A DNA stretch of 64,000 bases from Bostrychus sinensis (Eukaryota > Chordata > Actinopteri > Gobiiformes > Eleotridae). This document shows positions 1-11,899 of the stretch, in pieces (positions within the stretch are counted from its first letter, which is position 1; every line of letters starts with the position of its first letter). The DNA lies in NCBI GenBank assembly GCA_020698575.1, contig CM036254.1, positions 35,957,393-36,021,392 on the forward strand, given 5' to 3'. The translations under genes were made by a program, and so were the position numbers. Under the pieces are notes generated by a model. It searched no databases. It saw nothing but the letters and a program-made list of their open reading frames with translations, and had not been told where the DNA came from.

Positions 1-840
1 CCAGACAAAGCTAGTGAGACTGAATATGTTACTGGACAAAATATAATTCTATCTGCATTTAGCTGGTTGGCTAATGTTATTGTCAAGCACTGCTGATAAC
101 AATGGTACAGCTGATTTATTAAAAATTTTAAATATATTTTACACAATGGCCCAGTTGTTTATGTTTATATTTTTTTGTTTTGATTCTTAAACTGCATTGC
201 CGATCGCCCAATCAAAAAAGCATTAAGAAATTTAGAATGCAGTACCGTTTTCAAACCAGTAGGGCACATGCTGCTTACAGTACCTTTTAAGAGGAAGAGT
301 GTCATTTTCTCACATTTAGGGGTTTAAAAATATAAACATGAATTTACTTTTGCTATGTATGAGGAGGACAGGGGTTAATGATCAAATAACAAAAAAATTG
401 TGTATTTTTCTTCATGTTTTATATTTTTAAATGTGACCCAGTGACCTGAAAGGGCTTTAAGAGGAAGGACATGATTTTTTTTTAGAAAATGTGAATCTGA
501 GTGAGACATTTCCATGGAGTTTAAAACAATATCTGGACACAACATTATGCTTAGGCTGTGGACAGGTGGTGGTTTTGGGCTCATTAGTGGGGCATTATAA
601 AAGAGTACATGATAAATAATGACATGTCGGGGTCTGGTGGTTTGTGGTGAGAGGTTACATGGACAAACACTAAATCACAGTTAAGGAAATGCTCTCAGCT
701 TTTCACACTCACATACACGGCACAAAGTCATCAGTTCACCTTGTCAAGGCGAGAAAATGCAAAAATGCCCTGTGGGTCGTCTCATTATGGCTAATATACA
801 GCAAACATGAGTGAAGGGGGTGGACAGAAGGGACTATAAA
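1..840. other. AT-rich unique-looking sequence, nothing recognised
   Basis: No coding pattern, tRNA, TIR or tandem repeat that I can support. The short open frames here have no recognisable domain. Confidence 0.4.
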
Positions 841-841
841 A

Positions 842-1145
842 AAATGTATGGAAACCTGGACACTGCAGCACTCTCGCCTCACAGCAAGAAGGTCCAGGCT
901 TCGATTCCCAGACCGTGTGGGGCCTATCTGTGTGGAATTTGCATGTTCTCCCTGTGTCTGGGTGGGTTTCCTCTGGGTGCTTTGGTTTCTCCCAGCTAGG
1001 TACTCCTGACCAGGATCCATGGTTAAGATCTGGAGAAGGGTCCCCCGGGTGCTGCACTGCGGCTGCCCACTGCTCCTGACAGGTTTTCCCAGTGGCATTG
1101 AAGGATGGGACAAATGCAGAGAATGGGTACAATAAAGTATACCTT
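842..1145 (+). mobile_element. Teleost SINE (tRNA-derived type), near full length, head truncated
   Basis: The copy starts inside the head with GCACTCTCGCCTCACAGCAA, then a B-box-like GGCTTCGATTCCCAG. Next come the body phrase around TTTGCATGTTCTCCCTGTGT and a tail running through GGGACAAATGCAGAGAATG to an ACAATAAAGTATA end. This is a very common fish SINE type, recognised from memory rather than by search. Two further fragments of the same family lie at 14331-14403 and 14938-15075 in the opposite orientation. No clear TSD was seen. Non-coding: transcription would be by RNA polymerase III and mobilisation by a partner LINE. Confidence 0.75.
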
Positions 1146-2936
1146 AATATTAATACATTAATTATCAGAATGCCATACACATTCCCATAAACACACACAC
1201 ACACACACTTAATTCTATCTCCATTAATCTGTAATCATATTTACTGCTGCTATTATTGCTGTGATCATTACCATTGATTATTATTACTATTATTGCTGTG
1301 AGCTTTACTGTCATTATTATTATTATTATTATAATTACTGTTGCTGTCATTTTTGGGGGGGGCTGATAGCAGGCTCACCAAAAAAAAAAAAACCTTGCCT
1401 CTTTAAATGCGCTGTGTAGGACATTCACATCTACACACACACATTATACATTATACTTTAAATATTAAATATCACCATTAGGACAACTAAGTCACCATTG
1501 TATAACATACTTATAACATATTATGAATAAAATGATTTATATTGATTGACTGCTCCATATTGTTCCAATCATTTTTGATAATTATTATTATTATTTTCTT
1601 TCTTAACCTGTCATTTCTTTGCTTTTATTATTCTAACCGCACAACTTTTTGAGAGTCAAAAGACTAACACATACATACATTGACACATTACCAAGACAGT
1701 ACAACTTATACAGCTTAGTTTTTTGTTTATTATTATTATTACTAGTGATACAACTTAGTCCTGCCAACCCCTCCCGTTTCACATTATAGTGACCTACAAA
1801 TGTAAATATTGTAAATGCATTTTCACCTGGTGTATTAATAAAGGGGGAAAGGAAAATTTGTGGATTAGAAAATGAGTAAAAACATCAGTCCAGCCTTATG
1901 TCTTTATGTCTCCTATAATGTCCTCTCAGGCAGAGCCCCGGTGCTGTGACCACCTTTAAGAGCCATGTAGAAGAGGCTATTAAACTTTGCATGATGAAAA
2001 TGAGCCAATAACGAGCAGTCATTAAGTCATTACACAGGGGGTCAGGGCAGGTCCTGGGACGTGGATATGAGAGGCATCGATGTGACAGAGAGCACAATAA
2101 CTGCACACAGCAATCAGGGCAGGGCATCTCGGGCATTGGTGTCAGTGGGCACAAAACCTGATGCTCCAAAAATGACAACATGTCCACAGTATTACTATGG
2201 GAATATATTTAAAATGTTGTCACTAAATACTGCTGCATGGAGGAGAGTGGCAGAATGTTTATGATCTGAGTCTGACCCAAGTTCAAAAAACAGCTGCTGT
2301 TGAAGTGGAAATGATGATTTTTTTCTGACAAAAATTGTACATGTTTTACTCCAGAATAAAGACTAACTAAATAAATACAAACCATTGTAATATAGCATAC
2401 ATAAATATGTTTATTTATCTATAAAAAGGAGTCATTTTTATTTTAAACCCCTGTTATTAATGGTTTATATTTATAATAACAAATGATTTGTATTATGCTA
2501 CCAAAATATTAGTAATTATTATTGCCTTTGTCACTGTCCTAATATTTATAAATATTTCATCTTTCAAATATTTGGCCCTGAAACATTTTCAGTTTTTAAA
2601 ATCTGGCCCAGTAGAGTTTGTAATTGAATAAGCCAAGATTAAACAATGAAACCCTGTCAGCGAGTGGCTCATTGCGTAAGCCAGACTATTCAATTGGACC
2701 ACGGCCAAAGTGGTCCCAAGGAGACCACTGAGTCACCTGCCCCATGCCCCTAGCAAGAGAACTTACATTGGGCAGGCACAAAAATATTGCCTTATTTTAT
2801 TTTTGAACAGGCGCATATAAGACATGATGGGCCCATGTCAGTAACAATGTTTACAGAGTTCACTGGTTTAACACTGCAGTGGATTCAAATGAGCTGAGCT
2901 TAAAATAAATAAATAAATAAATAAATAAAAATAAAT
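1146..2936. other. AT-rich stretch with ATT/TTA and CA microsatellites
   Basis: Contains CA repeats near 1190-1209, interrupted ATT/TTA-type simple sequence near 1270-1335, 1575-1600 and 1728-1745, an A-run at 1380-1392, and an AAAT/AATA tract at about 2905-2935. No gene is supported. Confidence 0.6.
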
Positions 2937-3304
2937 AGGGTTTCAGTAGGGTCTTAAAAAGTTTTAAATTTCAAAGTCTGAATTTAAGGCCTTAAAAAGT
3001 ACTAAATTTGCTGAAATGCAGACTTTTAGGTCTTAAACACATTTAAACAGATCTCAAATATGTCATGTACATTGGATGCAACTAGCTAAAATGTCCACTT
3101 AAATGCTCAAAGGCATATTACCATTGCTGAAATGAAAGCTTAGACTTTTTCTCACCAAGACCAAAATGCTATGGGGCACCCACTGTCACAAATGGTCTCA
3201 GTTGTACACTGTATTCTTATGAAATAGGTCTTATTTTTCTTGAACAATTGCCTTAAAACGTCTAAAAAAGTTTAACTTAAACTTACTGAAGCCTGCAGAA
3301 ACCT
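2937..3304. mobile_element. Non-autonomous DNA element (hAT-like MITE), copy 1
   Basis: The left end reads AGGGTTTCAGTAGGGTCTTA. The right end, read in reverse complement, begins AAGGTTTCTGCAGGCTTC, so the ends form imperfect inverted repeats of the AGGGTTTC type frequent in fish hAT-like MITEs. The interior around 3090-3250 matches 47670-47935 closely in the same orientation, including the phrases AAATGCCCACTTAAA-like and CACTGTCACAAATGG. That independently shows an interspersed repeat. No clear TSD. Confidence 0.6.
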
Positions 3305-3764
3305 TGAATAAAAGCAATCTCCAGTGCAGATTCACGCTGCGAGAGCACAGGGTAACCACTTGTTATGGGAATTACTGTGAGTCTGGAGCTCACCACATGA
3401 GAATCACCAAGTTAGAGCCAACTTCACAACCTCGGCAGCATTAAAAAGTATCTACTTTTTGAGGAACGTGAAGACGCCTGTGTGTTGAGCTTTGCTAATG
3501 TTTATTTGTCCTAGTGCTACTTAGTCTTCACTAACAACTAACACAGCACATACACCTCAGTTCTCTGAATAGGTTGCGTTCAAGTTCTAGAATTTCATAT
3601 TGTCAAAACCTCAGATGGAGGGCAGGGGCCTGTATATATGTAGGTGAGGTACTATTTTAAAAGAAAAATCCACAAATTTTGAACCTGATCATTTTTTGTT
3701 AAAACTGGGTCCACAACCACACCATAATAATCTGGTGGCTTAATGTCAATCCACAGAGAGCAAG
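3305..3764. other. No feature seen
   Basis: Low-copy-looking sequence between two repeats. No coding or structural pattern supported. Confidence 0.4.
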
Positions 3765-4015
3765 CTTCAAGGAGATTTTATTATCACTGGGGCGCAAATT
3801 GTTTTACAGCAGCAGTAAGCACACACACCACATAATAATAATAGCAAACAGTAGAATGAATAGAATAAATAAAATCTTATAAATACACTACATTAACTGT
3901 TTTAAAATACCAGAGGCAACATGGATAAAAGAGTTTTTGAGTAGTATCTGCAGCCAGACGGGAGCAGTTTAAACTCAGCCCACAATCATGCTGTTTCAGT
4001 AATATCACTACTTTC
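3765..4015 (-). mobile_element. LINE 3' end fragment (C-terminus plus 3' UTR)
   Basis: On the minus strand a short frame reads FKLLPSGCRYYSKTLL. This resembles the C-terminal (F)KLLPSGRRY phrase of common fish non-LTR retrotransposons; the fragment at 38340-38645 has the cognate FKLLSSGRRYRYP. The frame stops at about 3905 and is followed by a CA/ATT-containing 3' UTR ending near AATAAAATCTCCTTG. Strongly 5'-truncated, so no catalytic domain remains. The clade is not assigned. Confidence 0.55.
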
Positions 4016-4072
4016 TGATGCTATAGAGAAGAAATAACTTCACCTTAGGCCATTTGTCCTGACAGATAAGAC

Positions 4073-5235
4073 CAGAGCTGGGCGATATGGCCTAAAAAAA
4101 TCTCAGATTTTTTCACAAAAAAATTAAATTTACGATTTCAAAACAATTTTTTTCCCCACTTACTTAAAATCAAACTGGAAACAACAGAGAAATTGTCCAA
4201 AACAAGTTTAGCTTTATTGCTTTGATTTCTTCTTGAGGTTAAAGTGCAATCAGACAAGTCAAGATAGTCAATAGAAGAGAAGACCCTGTGATTTTGTAGG
4301 GGAGTTTCTTAAAAGTTGCGCTAAAAGTTGCAATTTTTTTGTCTATAATTCACAGGTTACTTGAGCTTTTTCTTAAAAATATTAGCTAGAACTGTAAAAA
4401 CTAACAAAATATGTTCGTAAACATATATGAGGTGGTAGTTAATCTAATTAAAAATACCTGAATTTGAACAGGTCAAGCGTACTACTTTTTTTAGTGATAT
4501 TGCTGTGTTATTAGGCTGTTTCTTTGGGCTATTACACTGCCTCTGATTCTGATTCTGTTCCTCTCAGATCTTCTCTGGTGATTCCTGTTGTGTGTTGTAG
4601 AACATCCAGTCATTAAAAAACAGAGGAAATTTGCTGTGCTGCAGGTTTTCAGGAAGGTTATTAGTCTGCAACATTAACGTTTAAAGAACAATGACCTCAA
4701 ACTTCATTGTTGTCTAAATACGCTGCCCATTCAACTTTTTAGGCAACTATATCACCATGGCAACGCAGACAGCTTTCCAGAGTGACACCAGACAAAACTA
4801 GAAAGTACCAGTTCGTCTCCTCCTTCAGTCCCAGCCACATGCGCTGCTGCTGTTGAGCACCTGCAACCTCAGGTGTGCTCGACCTCCGCGCTGCTCCTCC
4901 GTACCGCTCTGTTTATGAGTGCACCTGTCTTCAGCACCGCAGCTCCGTCCTCTGCGCTGCACCTCCGCGTCACAACTCCACGCCGCTCTGTTTTTGATGG
5001 CGCCCGACCTCGGGGCCGCACCTCCGCGTCTATGAGTGCGCCACACCTCCACATTGCACCTCCAACGCTTTGTCTGTGCCTCAACCTGACCTCCGGCGCA
5101 CATTACCGGAGCGCTGCTGCTGAGAGAGAGAGAGAAGCTGCTCTGCTCGGAACAGGGACTGACTTTGCAGAGGGGAGCTGTTTGTGCTCCGTCGGACGCC
5201 GCAAACCCGAACCAATTTTTTATTGCCCAGCCCTA
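4073..5235. mobile_element. hAT-type non-autonomous transposon with 8-bp TSD
   Basis: Direct repeats GATAAGAC at 4065-4072 and 5236-5243 flank the element. Its ends are CAGAGCTGGGCGAT on the left and, in reverse complement, TAGGGCTGGGCAAT on the right. An 8-bp TSD and YAGRGCTGGGCRAT-like ends fit the hAT superfamily. The left 750 bp is AT-rich. The right 400 bp (about 4830-5220) is GC-rich with imperfect internal repeats (CACCTCCGCGTC-like), which keep several frames open on both strands by composition only. No transposase motif is visible. Confidence 0.85.
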
Positions 5236-5618
5236 GATAAGACTTTGCAGTTACTGGACCTATCCACATGAAACCAAAACTGGCACAAAGTTCAGAGATA
5301 TTAGCCTCAAGCCATACCAAGACATCTGCATTTTCAATCTTTAGCAGCAGATTCTACCACAGAATTCTAACCTGCTTCCAGCTCCATTTTAAACTATAAG
5401 CCCTTTAGAACTCTATGACATCATGTGAACGCAACCTATTAATGTTAAAATGGAAGTCTCTCATCTGACGTTTATTGGTTCCACTTTATACGGGTAAATG
5501 AGGTGTGGATGAGGCCTGAATGGACCAAGTCTACCTGCATATTAATTAGCCACTTATTAGCGCATTTACCCTGAATTATGAAACTGCTGTCCTTTTCATT
5601 GTTTGCATGAAAACTGCA

Positions 5619-5628
5619 GAGTAAGGAT
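5619..5628. repeat. Target-site duplication, left copy (Rex3-like LINE)
   Basis: GAGTAAGGAT, repeated at 6912-6921. The two copies bracket the LINE insertion exactly, and the left copy merges into the GGAT-type tail. Confidence 0.85.
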
Positions 5629-6911
5629 CCATCCATCCATCTTCTTCCGCTTTATCCGGGGCCGGGTCGCGGGGGCAGCAGTCTAAGCAGGGACACCCAG
5701 ACATCCCTCTCCCCGGACACTTCCTCCAGCTCCTCAGGAGGAACCCCAAGGCGTTCCCAGGCCAGCCGAGAGACATAGTCCCTCCAGCGTGTCCTAGGTC
5801 TTCCCCGGGGCCTCCTCCCGGTGGGACATGCCCGGAACACCTCCCCAGGGAGGCGTCCAGGAGGCATCCGGAACAGATGCCCGAGCCACCTCAGCTGGCT
5901 CCTCTCGATGTGGAGGAGCAGCGGCTCTACTCCGAGCTCCTCCCGGGTAACCGAGCTCCTCACCCTATCTCTAAGGGAGCGCCCAGCCACCCTGCGAAGG
6001 AAACTCATTTCGGCCGCTTGTATCCGGGATCTTGTCCTTTCGGTCATGACCCAAAGCTCATGACCATAGGTGAGAGTAGGAACGTAGATCGACCGGTAAA
6101 TCGAGAGCTTCGCCTTTCGACTCAGCTCTTTCTTCACCACAACAGACCGATACAACGACCGCATTACTGCAGACGCTGCACCGATCCGCCTGTCGATCTC
6201 ACGCTCCATCCTTCCCTCACTCGTGAACAAGACCCCAAGATACTTAAACTCCACTTGAGGCAGGAACTCTCCTCTAACCTGGAGAGGGCAAGCCACCCTT
6301 TTCCGGTCGAGAACCATGGCCTCGGACTTGGAGGTGCTGATTCTCATCCCAGCCGCTTCACACTCGGCTGCAAACCGTCCCAGTGCACACTGAAGGTCCT
6401 GGTTTGATGAAGCCAACAGGACAACATCATCCGCAAAAAGCAGAGATGAAATCCTGTGGTCCCCAAACCCGACACCCTCCGGCCCCTGGCTGCGCCTAGA
6501 AATTCTGTCCATAAAAATTATGAACAGAACCGGTGACAAAGGGCAGCCCTGCCGGAGTCCAACATGCACCGGAAACAGGTCTGACTTACAACCGGCAATG
6601 CGAACCAAACTCCTGCTCCGGTCATACAGGGACCGGACAGCCCTTAACAAAGGGCCCCGGACCCCATACTCCCAGAGTACCCCCCAAAGGACGCTACGAG
6701 GGACACGGTCGAACGCCTTCTCCAGGTCCACAAAGCACATGTGGACTGGTTGGGCGAACTCCCATGAACCCTCGAGCACCCGATAGAGGGTATAGAGCTG
6801 GTCCACTGTTTCACGGCCAGGACGAAAACCGCATTGTTCCTCCTGAATCCGAGGTTCGACTATCGGCCAAATTCTCCTCTCCAGTACTCTGGAATAGACT
6901 TTCCCGGGGAG
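5625..6911 (-). mobile_element. RTE/Rex3-like LINE, 5'-truncated copy with 10-bp TSD
   Basis: The copy lies on the minus strand. It has a 3' tail of GGAT units (seen as ATCC repeats at 5627-5640), a short 3' UTR, and a reverse-transcriptase ORF open from close to the truncation point to a natural stop at 5652. The perfect 10-bp direct repeats GAGTAAGGAT show a genuine retrotransposition event. A tail of GATG/GGAT repeats after an RT of this type is typical of the Rex3 (RTE-clade) elements of teleosts. Related fragments sit at 13371-13666 and 42666-42855. Confidence 0.88.
5652..6806 (-). CDS. Reverse transcriptase, C-terminal part (RTE/Rex3-like LINE)
   Basis: A 384-residue open frame from the first methionine; the frame stays open upstream to about 6900, so this start is only the first ATG in a truncated copy. 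RT motifs run in order: DLEKAFDRV (residues 27-35), LRQGCPLSPVLF (84-95), catalytic FADD (124-127) and YLGVLF (189-194). After the RT comes the C-terminal region with WLGHLFRMPPGRLPGE and the arginine/proline-rich GRRPRGRPRTRWRDY stretch, ending LPPRPGPG. The upstream endonuclease domain and 5' end are absent, so the protein could not prime its own insertion. With no stop or frameshift in this part, and a perfect TSD, the copy is probably recent. RT of this kind copies LINE RNA at a nicked chromosomal target. Confidence 0.85.
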   Translation of the reverse strand: MDQLYTLYRVLEGSWEFAQPVHMCFVDLEKAFDRVPRSVLWGVLWEYGVRGPLLRAVRSLYDRSRSLVRIAGCKSDLFPVHVGLRQGCPLSPVLFIIFMDRISRRSQGPEGVGFGDHRISSLLFADDVVLLASSNQDLQCALGRFAAECEAAGMRISTSKSEAMVLDRKRVACPLQVRGEFLPQVEFKYLGVLFTSEGRMEREIDRRIGAASAVMRSLYRSVVVKKELSRKAKLSIYRSIYVPTLTYGHELWVMTERTRSRIQAAEMSFLRRVAGRSLRDRVRSSVTREELGVEPLLLHIERSQLRWLGHLFRMPPGRLPGEVFRACPTGRRPRGRPRTRWRDYVSRLAWERLGVPPEELEEVSGERDVWVSLLRLLPPRPGPG

Positions 6912-6921
6912 GAGTAAGGAT
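6912..6921. repeat. Target-site duplication, right copy (Rex3-like LINE)
   Basis: GAGTAAGGAT, identical to 5619-5628. Confidence 0.85.
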
Positions 6922-8652
6922 TCAAAGGTTTAAAATCTGCTACATAGTTGATTTTGAAGTGAAGTATAAAAAGAAAATACTATATGTATTTTTTTACATT
7001 TTTATGACAAAATGAGGGACCTAGGTCTGGTGTAAATGTTATTCACCATGTATGGATTCATATTATATTAAGTGTTCAGATCATGGAAAGCATGCACAAA
7101 GTCTTGATCTTAATGCAAAAATAAACCTGGAGAGAGTGGATCTTAAAACAAAGAGAAGATTATTAAGACGCTCTCCACAGCTCAACATTACTCTTACACA
7201 TTATCCACATCTGAGGGCATAGAATTTCCCGTTGTTATTCATTTTAGTTGGGCCCTAAATCCACTGTAGCTCAAATCCAATCAAACATCTATGAAGACCA
7301 GATGTCTTGATGCTTTGTATAAATGTCTTATTTCATTCATAGCTTACTTCCACTTTCACCTATAATGCATTACGGGTATACAACAAAAGCCAGAATTCAT
7401 CCAGTTTGGGATGAGATTTGGCTTGCAGACCAAAGGCTGGTCTTTTCCCCATCGGCCGAGTGAAGCACTAAAACAAATTTGTCCAACCAAACATTATTCC
7501 ATCTATCTGTGGAGTGATGGGTCTTAAACAGCAGATGAACATTTAGGTTATGTAAGACTCACTGAAAATAATAACTCATCTCTCAGGCAGTAATGGTTTA
7601 GACTCAGTGGGCCTGATCTGCTTGGTGCACAGATGGAGGTGACGTTGGCGCAGCTTTTTGCGCCTGTGTTCTGAATGTCTCCACCAGGGCCTGCCACCAC
7701 CACCACAGGGCATCTACAATAAAGGGGAGGACTGCTCTAAAAGCCTGGCATGGTTGGGGGAGATGGGAGATCCAGGACAGAAGGCATTCATCCTCCGGGG
7801 TTAACCCTCGCTCCAACCTTTTTCCAAATGCACAGCTGTCACCAAGCTTAGATTTGGGCCAGTTCAAGTTCAGCCTCTTCAGCCCAAGCCCAGCCCACGT
7901 CCAACCTCTTTAGACTAAGTTTTGCATCCTGTCTAAAGAGCAGGGGTTAGGATAAGGCCCCTTTCTACACCATTGTCTGGTCCACCTCCTGCACTAAGAT
8001 GCGGAAGAGCTGGCCCAGTGTTGGTTAGGGGGACATTTACAGCTTTTTTATCCTCCAAGAGTGAAGCTGCTCCGGCACAGAGAAGAGACTTTTTTGTGTA
8101 TAGTTGGTTTAGTTCACTAAGAGCAGACTCGCTTTAACAGCGCTGAGTGCAGCAGTTTATGCAAAAGCTGCTGCTGTGTTCGAGGGAATGTCTTTTGGTG
8201 AAAGTTTAAAGAAACTGTCTCTGGTTCACTTCATGTTCAGTGTGCAGACGTCTGTGAGTGAAGTCATACTGAAGGAGATCTGCTCCAAAGAAGCAGATTC
8301 ACATGTAGAGCCTGCTGTACACACATTTTTATCTAATTATTTTTATCATTCTTATTTAGTTTAAAGCTTTCTGTGACTGAATGTACTGTCATTGTTTTTA
8401 GTTTAACAATTTTTTTCTCTGGCCTAAGTTGTAGCTTTCCTAGCTTGTAGCCTGTAGCTTAGTTTCTAGCCTGTAGCTTAGCTTGCAGCATGAGGCTTAG
8501 CTTGAAAAATGGATAGAAACCTAGCCAAAAATAACACTGGAGTGTCAGCAAAAATGTTGAACCTTTTTCTTATAATTGGTTTCAGGATGTTTGGGGGAAC
8601 TGTGATGTAAAAAAAGTGCAATAGCTCTACTAGCTTTAGCGTCAGTTACCTC
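6922..8652. other. No feature recognised
   Basis: Mixed-composition sequence. The segment 8400-8520 holds short repeated phrases of the TAGCTT/CTGTAGCTTAG kind. The minus-strand frame at 7604-7867 (87 codons) has no domain I recognise, and I do not call it a gene. Confidence 0.35.
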
Positions 8653-8660
8653 GCTAACTG

Positions 8661-10971
8661 TCAATGAGCAAACTTTTTAAAGGAACTCTTCCCCTAATTA
8701 ATGAATCTATACTGAACATAATAAACACCTCCCTAGAAACAGGTTATGTGCCACAGTCTTTTAAATATGCAGTTATTAAACCACTTCTGAAAAAAACCAG
8801 TCTAGATCCTGACATTTTAGTCAACTATAGACCAATATCAAACCTCCCTTTTATTTCAAAAATCCTAGAAAGAGTTGTAGTTAAACAGTTATGTCTCCAC
8901 CTACAGGACAATAGCTTATTTGCAGATTTTCAGTCAGGGTTTAGACCCCACCATAGCACAGAAACTGCATTAGTTAGAGTCACAAATGACTTGTTATTAA
9001 GTTCAGACAATGGACTGGTCTCAATCCTAGTTCTGTTGGATCTCAGTGCAGCCTTTGACACCATTGACCACAGCATCTTACTCCAGAGATTAGACTGTGA
9101 CATAGGGGTCAGAGGAGCCGCCCTCTGCTGGTTTAAATCCTACTTATCTGATAGGTACCAGTTTGTCAGTGTAAATGAACATTCCTCACAGTGCAGTAAA
9201 GTTAGCTATGGAGTGCCGCAAGGCTCAGTACTTGGACCCATTCTGTTCATGCTTTCCATGCTGCCTTTAGGAAACATAATCAGAAAACATGGCATTAATT
9301 TTCACTGTTACGCAGACGATACACAGTTTTATTTATCAATTAAACCTGATCAGAATGACCGCGTTGAGAAACTTAGCACCTGTGTGAGAGACATAAAGAC
9401 CTGGATGACAATTAATTATCTCCTCCTAAACCCAGAAAAAAACAGAGGTCATTATACTAGGCCCCAAAAAGCTGAGAGAGTCTCTGTCTGACCAGAGAGT
9501 CTCCCTGGACGGTGTCAGTGTAGCCTCCAGTTCTACTGTGAGAAACTTAGGAGTTTTATTTGACCAAGATTTATCATTTAAGGCTCATATAAAACAAACC
9601 TGTAAAACAGCGTTCTTTCACTTACGTAACATAGCCAAAATCAGAAATATTTTATCTAAAAATGATGCTGAAAAACTTGCCCATGCGTTTGTTACATCTA
9701 GGTTGGATTACTGTAACTCTCTGCTGGCAGCGTGCCCTAAAAACTCATTAAAATGTTTTCAGCTTGTTCAAAACGCAGCAGCAAGATTACTAACAGGAAC
9801 TAACAGGAGAGAACATATTACTCCTGTGCTAGCTTCACTTCACTGGCTTCCAGTTGAATTCAGAATTAGGTTTAAAATCCTTCTCCTGACTTACAAGGCC
9901 GTAAATGGTACAGCCCCATCCTACATTAATGATGTTATAGTGCCATACCAACCAAGCAGGATACTGCGCTCACAAAATGCAGGGCTATTAGTGGTTCCCA
10001 GGGTTTCTAAAAGTACAGTTGGAGGTAGAGCCTTTAGTTACCAAGCTCCTGTTTTATGGAATCAGCTTCCAGCTCATGTTAGAGAGGCAGACACAGTCTC
10101 TACATTTAAGGTTAGGCTTAAAACTTTCCCCTTCGAGAAAGCTTATGGTCAGGCCAGCTAGGAACAGGGTTAACTCCACAGCTGAAGCTAGGCTGCTCTA
10201 GGAGCTAGAAGCTGGGGGAAGTATGGTGCACTGAGCCTCTGTCCTCTGGTTTCATCTGCTGCTCCTCTTTTATCACTGTAATTAATATTATCTAATATTC
10301 TATATCTCCAATCAGTTCATTGCTATTCACAAGTTATCCTTCTCTCCCGCTCCCCTCTGGGGGAGTGGGGACTGTTTCAGATGCCTGGCTGCTGGCAGAT
10401 GTCCCAGTGACGACTGGATCTTAGCTGACCCCATCTGTGCTCCTGTCCCGACCTGTGGGCCCTCAACCTCACCTCTAAGGATTTCCCGGATCTACCTCAC
10501 CCCACTCACCTGTCTGGATGAGGCCCCTGCTGCATCCTGGATTTCCCGGATCTATCTCGCCCCACTCACCTGTCTGGATGAGGCCACCTGCTGCAACCTA
10601 TGGACTTCCTCAACCTATCTTACCCACTCTCGTCTGGATGAATCCTTACAGAGCTGAACTATGATCCTATAGATGAACTAATGGACTAGCAGTCCTAGAC
10701 GCATTGCCTGTCCGTCCTGGGAGAGGATCTCTCCTTCAATATGGGCTCCATAAGGTTTCTTCTTTTTTCCCGTAGCTGGGTTTTTTTAGGAGTTTTTCCT
10801 TACCAAGAAGGAGGGTCTAAGGACAGGAGTGTCCTGGGTCTGTTTAGTTTAGTGTAATTATTGTTTATGCTGATTGTGTGTTTATGTTTGATCAACTGTT
10901 TTTGAAGCCCTTTGAGGTGACTTTTGTTGTGATACTGGGCTATACAAATAAATCTGAATTGAATTGAATGA
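8661..10971 (+). mobile_element. L2/Maui-type LINE, 5'-truncated copy with 8-bp TSD
   Basis: Direct repeats GCTAACTG at 8653-8660 and 10972-10979 bracket the element. It contains an RT/C-terminal region (8664-10161) and a long 3' UTR with the family phrases GGGAGAGGATCTCTCC and AGGAGTTTTTCCTTACC. It ends in GGGCTATACAAATAAA followed by TTGAATTGAATG. That 3' end is typical of fish L2 elements. A second 3'-end copy occurs at 62569-62841. The 5' UTR and endonuclease are missing. Confidence 0.88.
8664..10161 (+). pseudogene. L2-type LINE reverse transcriptase, frameshifted
   Basis: The upstream frame (8664-9491) carries RT motifs: NYRPISNLPFISKILE, LDLSAAFDTIDH, GVPQGSVLGPILF and the catalytic YADD at about residue 215. 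The downstream frame (9538-10161) carries the family C-terminus, including NLGVLFD, SRLDYCNSLLAA and LHWLPVEFRI. The frame is broken near the A-run at 9436-9442, where one extra base after NPEK shifts the reading. In a working element the polypeptide would be the LINE replication protein. Here the 5' truncation and the shift both rule out function. Confidence 0.88.
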
Positions 10972-10979
10972 GCTAACTG

Positions 10980-11430
10980 CTACTTTTCAGTTTTTAAAAA
11001 GCTGCTGTTTTGTTTCAGGTCGACTTTATCCTCACCTAATGGAGTTCTGAGCTGATATATCTGTAGCTTTATAGGTAAGAAAATATTTGTACTTATTTTT
11101 CGCAATAAAAAAAATATCATTGCCCAGCACTGTTTTTTACTCTGGTTAGAAATATTAAAGTCACTTTTATATTTGGCTTAAATGACAAACGTGTAATAAT
11201 TGGTTTTCCTACAGGTGCCTTGGTAAAAATGCACTCAATCTGCCATCTGAACTCCACCAGACTTTTAAAAAATGAAAAGTACAAGTAAGTACAAGCTGTG
11301 TATTTAATGTTTTTAATGCATTTTGTAGTGTGTAAGGGCAATATTTATATGTCATAAATAAACGATAGGAGCTTATTTGTATATTCTGATGTATTTCAAT
11401 CTAACACTGCAGTCAAACAGGGCAGTTTTC
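10980..11430. other. No feature recognised
   Basis: Short AT-rich gap between the L2 copy and a hAT-like relic. Confidence 0.4.
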
Positions 11431-11899
11431 ATCGTCTGTGCATTGATCTCTGCCTCTGAATGGTATAACGTGAGAGCATGATGCGCCCCTCTCCTCCTCT
11501 GTGCTGTGCTGTGACCTCCTCGTGGACCTGTCTCCTCTCCCATTCGCGTCTCTGAACCTAATGGACTGCTGTCTCCTGTGTGCGTCAGTCAGCTGTGACA
11601 ACAAGCCGAGATATGATGAGCGGGATAATGAAGCAGTACCTTTGAAAGTGAAAGAGAAGTGACGCCATGCACTGGGTGTGTGGGGCAGGCACAGTCCCAC
11701 AGTTACCTGTTTAGACTCATGTAGGCAGCTCATATCTAACTGACCACAGCTGGAATTACATGTACTATTGCATTTGGTGTTTTGGTCAGTGTGGATGTCC
11801 AGCCCTCGTTACCATGTGCCAGAAACTAGGTCACAGTTTTTTTTTTTATTTCTCTGTAATTAATTAATCGCAATTAATGCGTTAAATACCCAGCCCTAA
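11430..11899 (-). mobile_element. hAT-like non-autonomous element, copy A (inverted)
   Basis: The right end is ACCCAGCCCTAA, preceded by an AT-rich subterminal block (TAATCGCAATTAATGCGTTA). Read on the minus strand, the interior matches copy B at 15234-15790 over several hundred bases: CTGGCACA, GGCTGGACATC, CCAAAACACCAAATG and the CACACAGGAGACAG block all occur in the same order. The left limit is approximate. The TTAGGGCTGGG-type end suggests hAT. No transposase is seen. Confidence 0.65.

Noticed and set aside
736..1204. 125- and 137-codon minus-strand frames
   Set aside because: They run antisense through a SINE; the protein-like text is SINE sequence.
4825..5271. Overlapping arginine/alanine-rich frames on both strands
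   Set aside because: They fall in the GC-rich part of a hAT-type element with imperfect repeats. Openness on both strands follows from composition.
7604..7867. 87-codon minus-strand frame
   Set aside because: No domain or repeat match, and composition alone can explain it.
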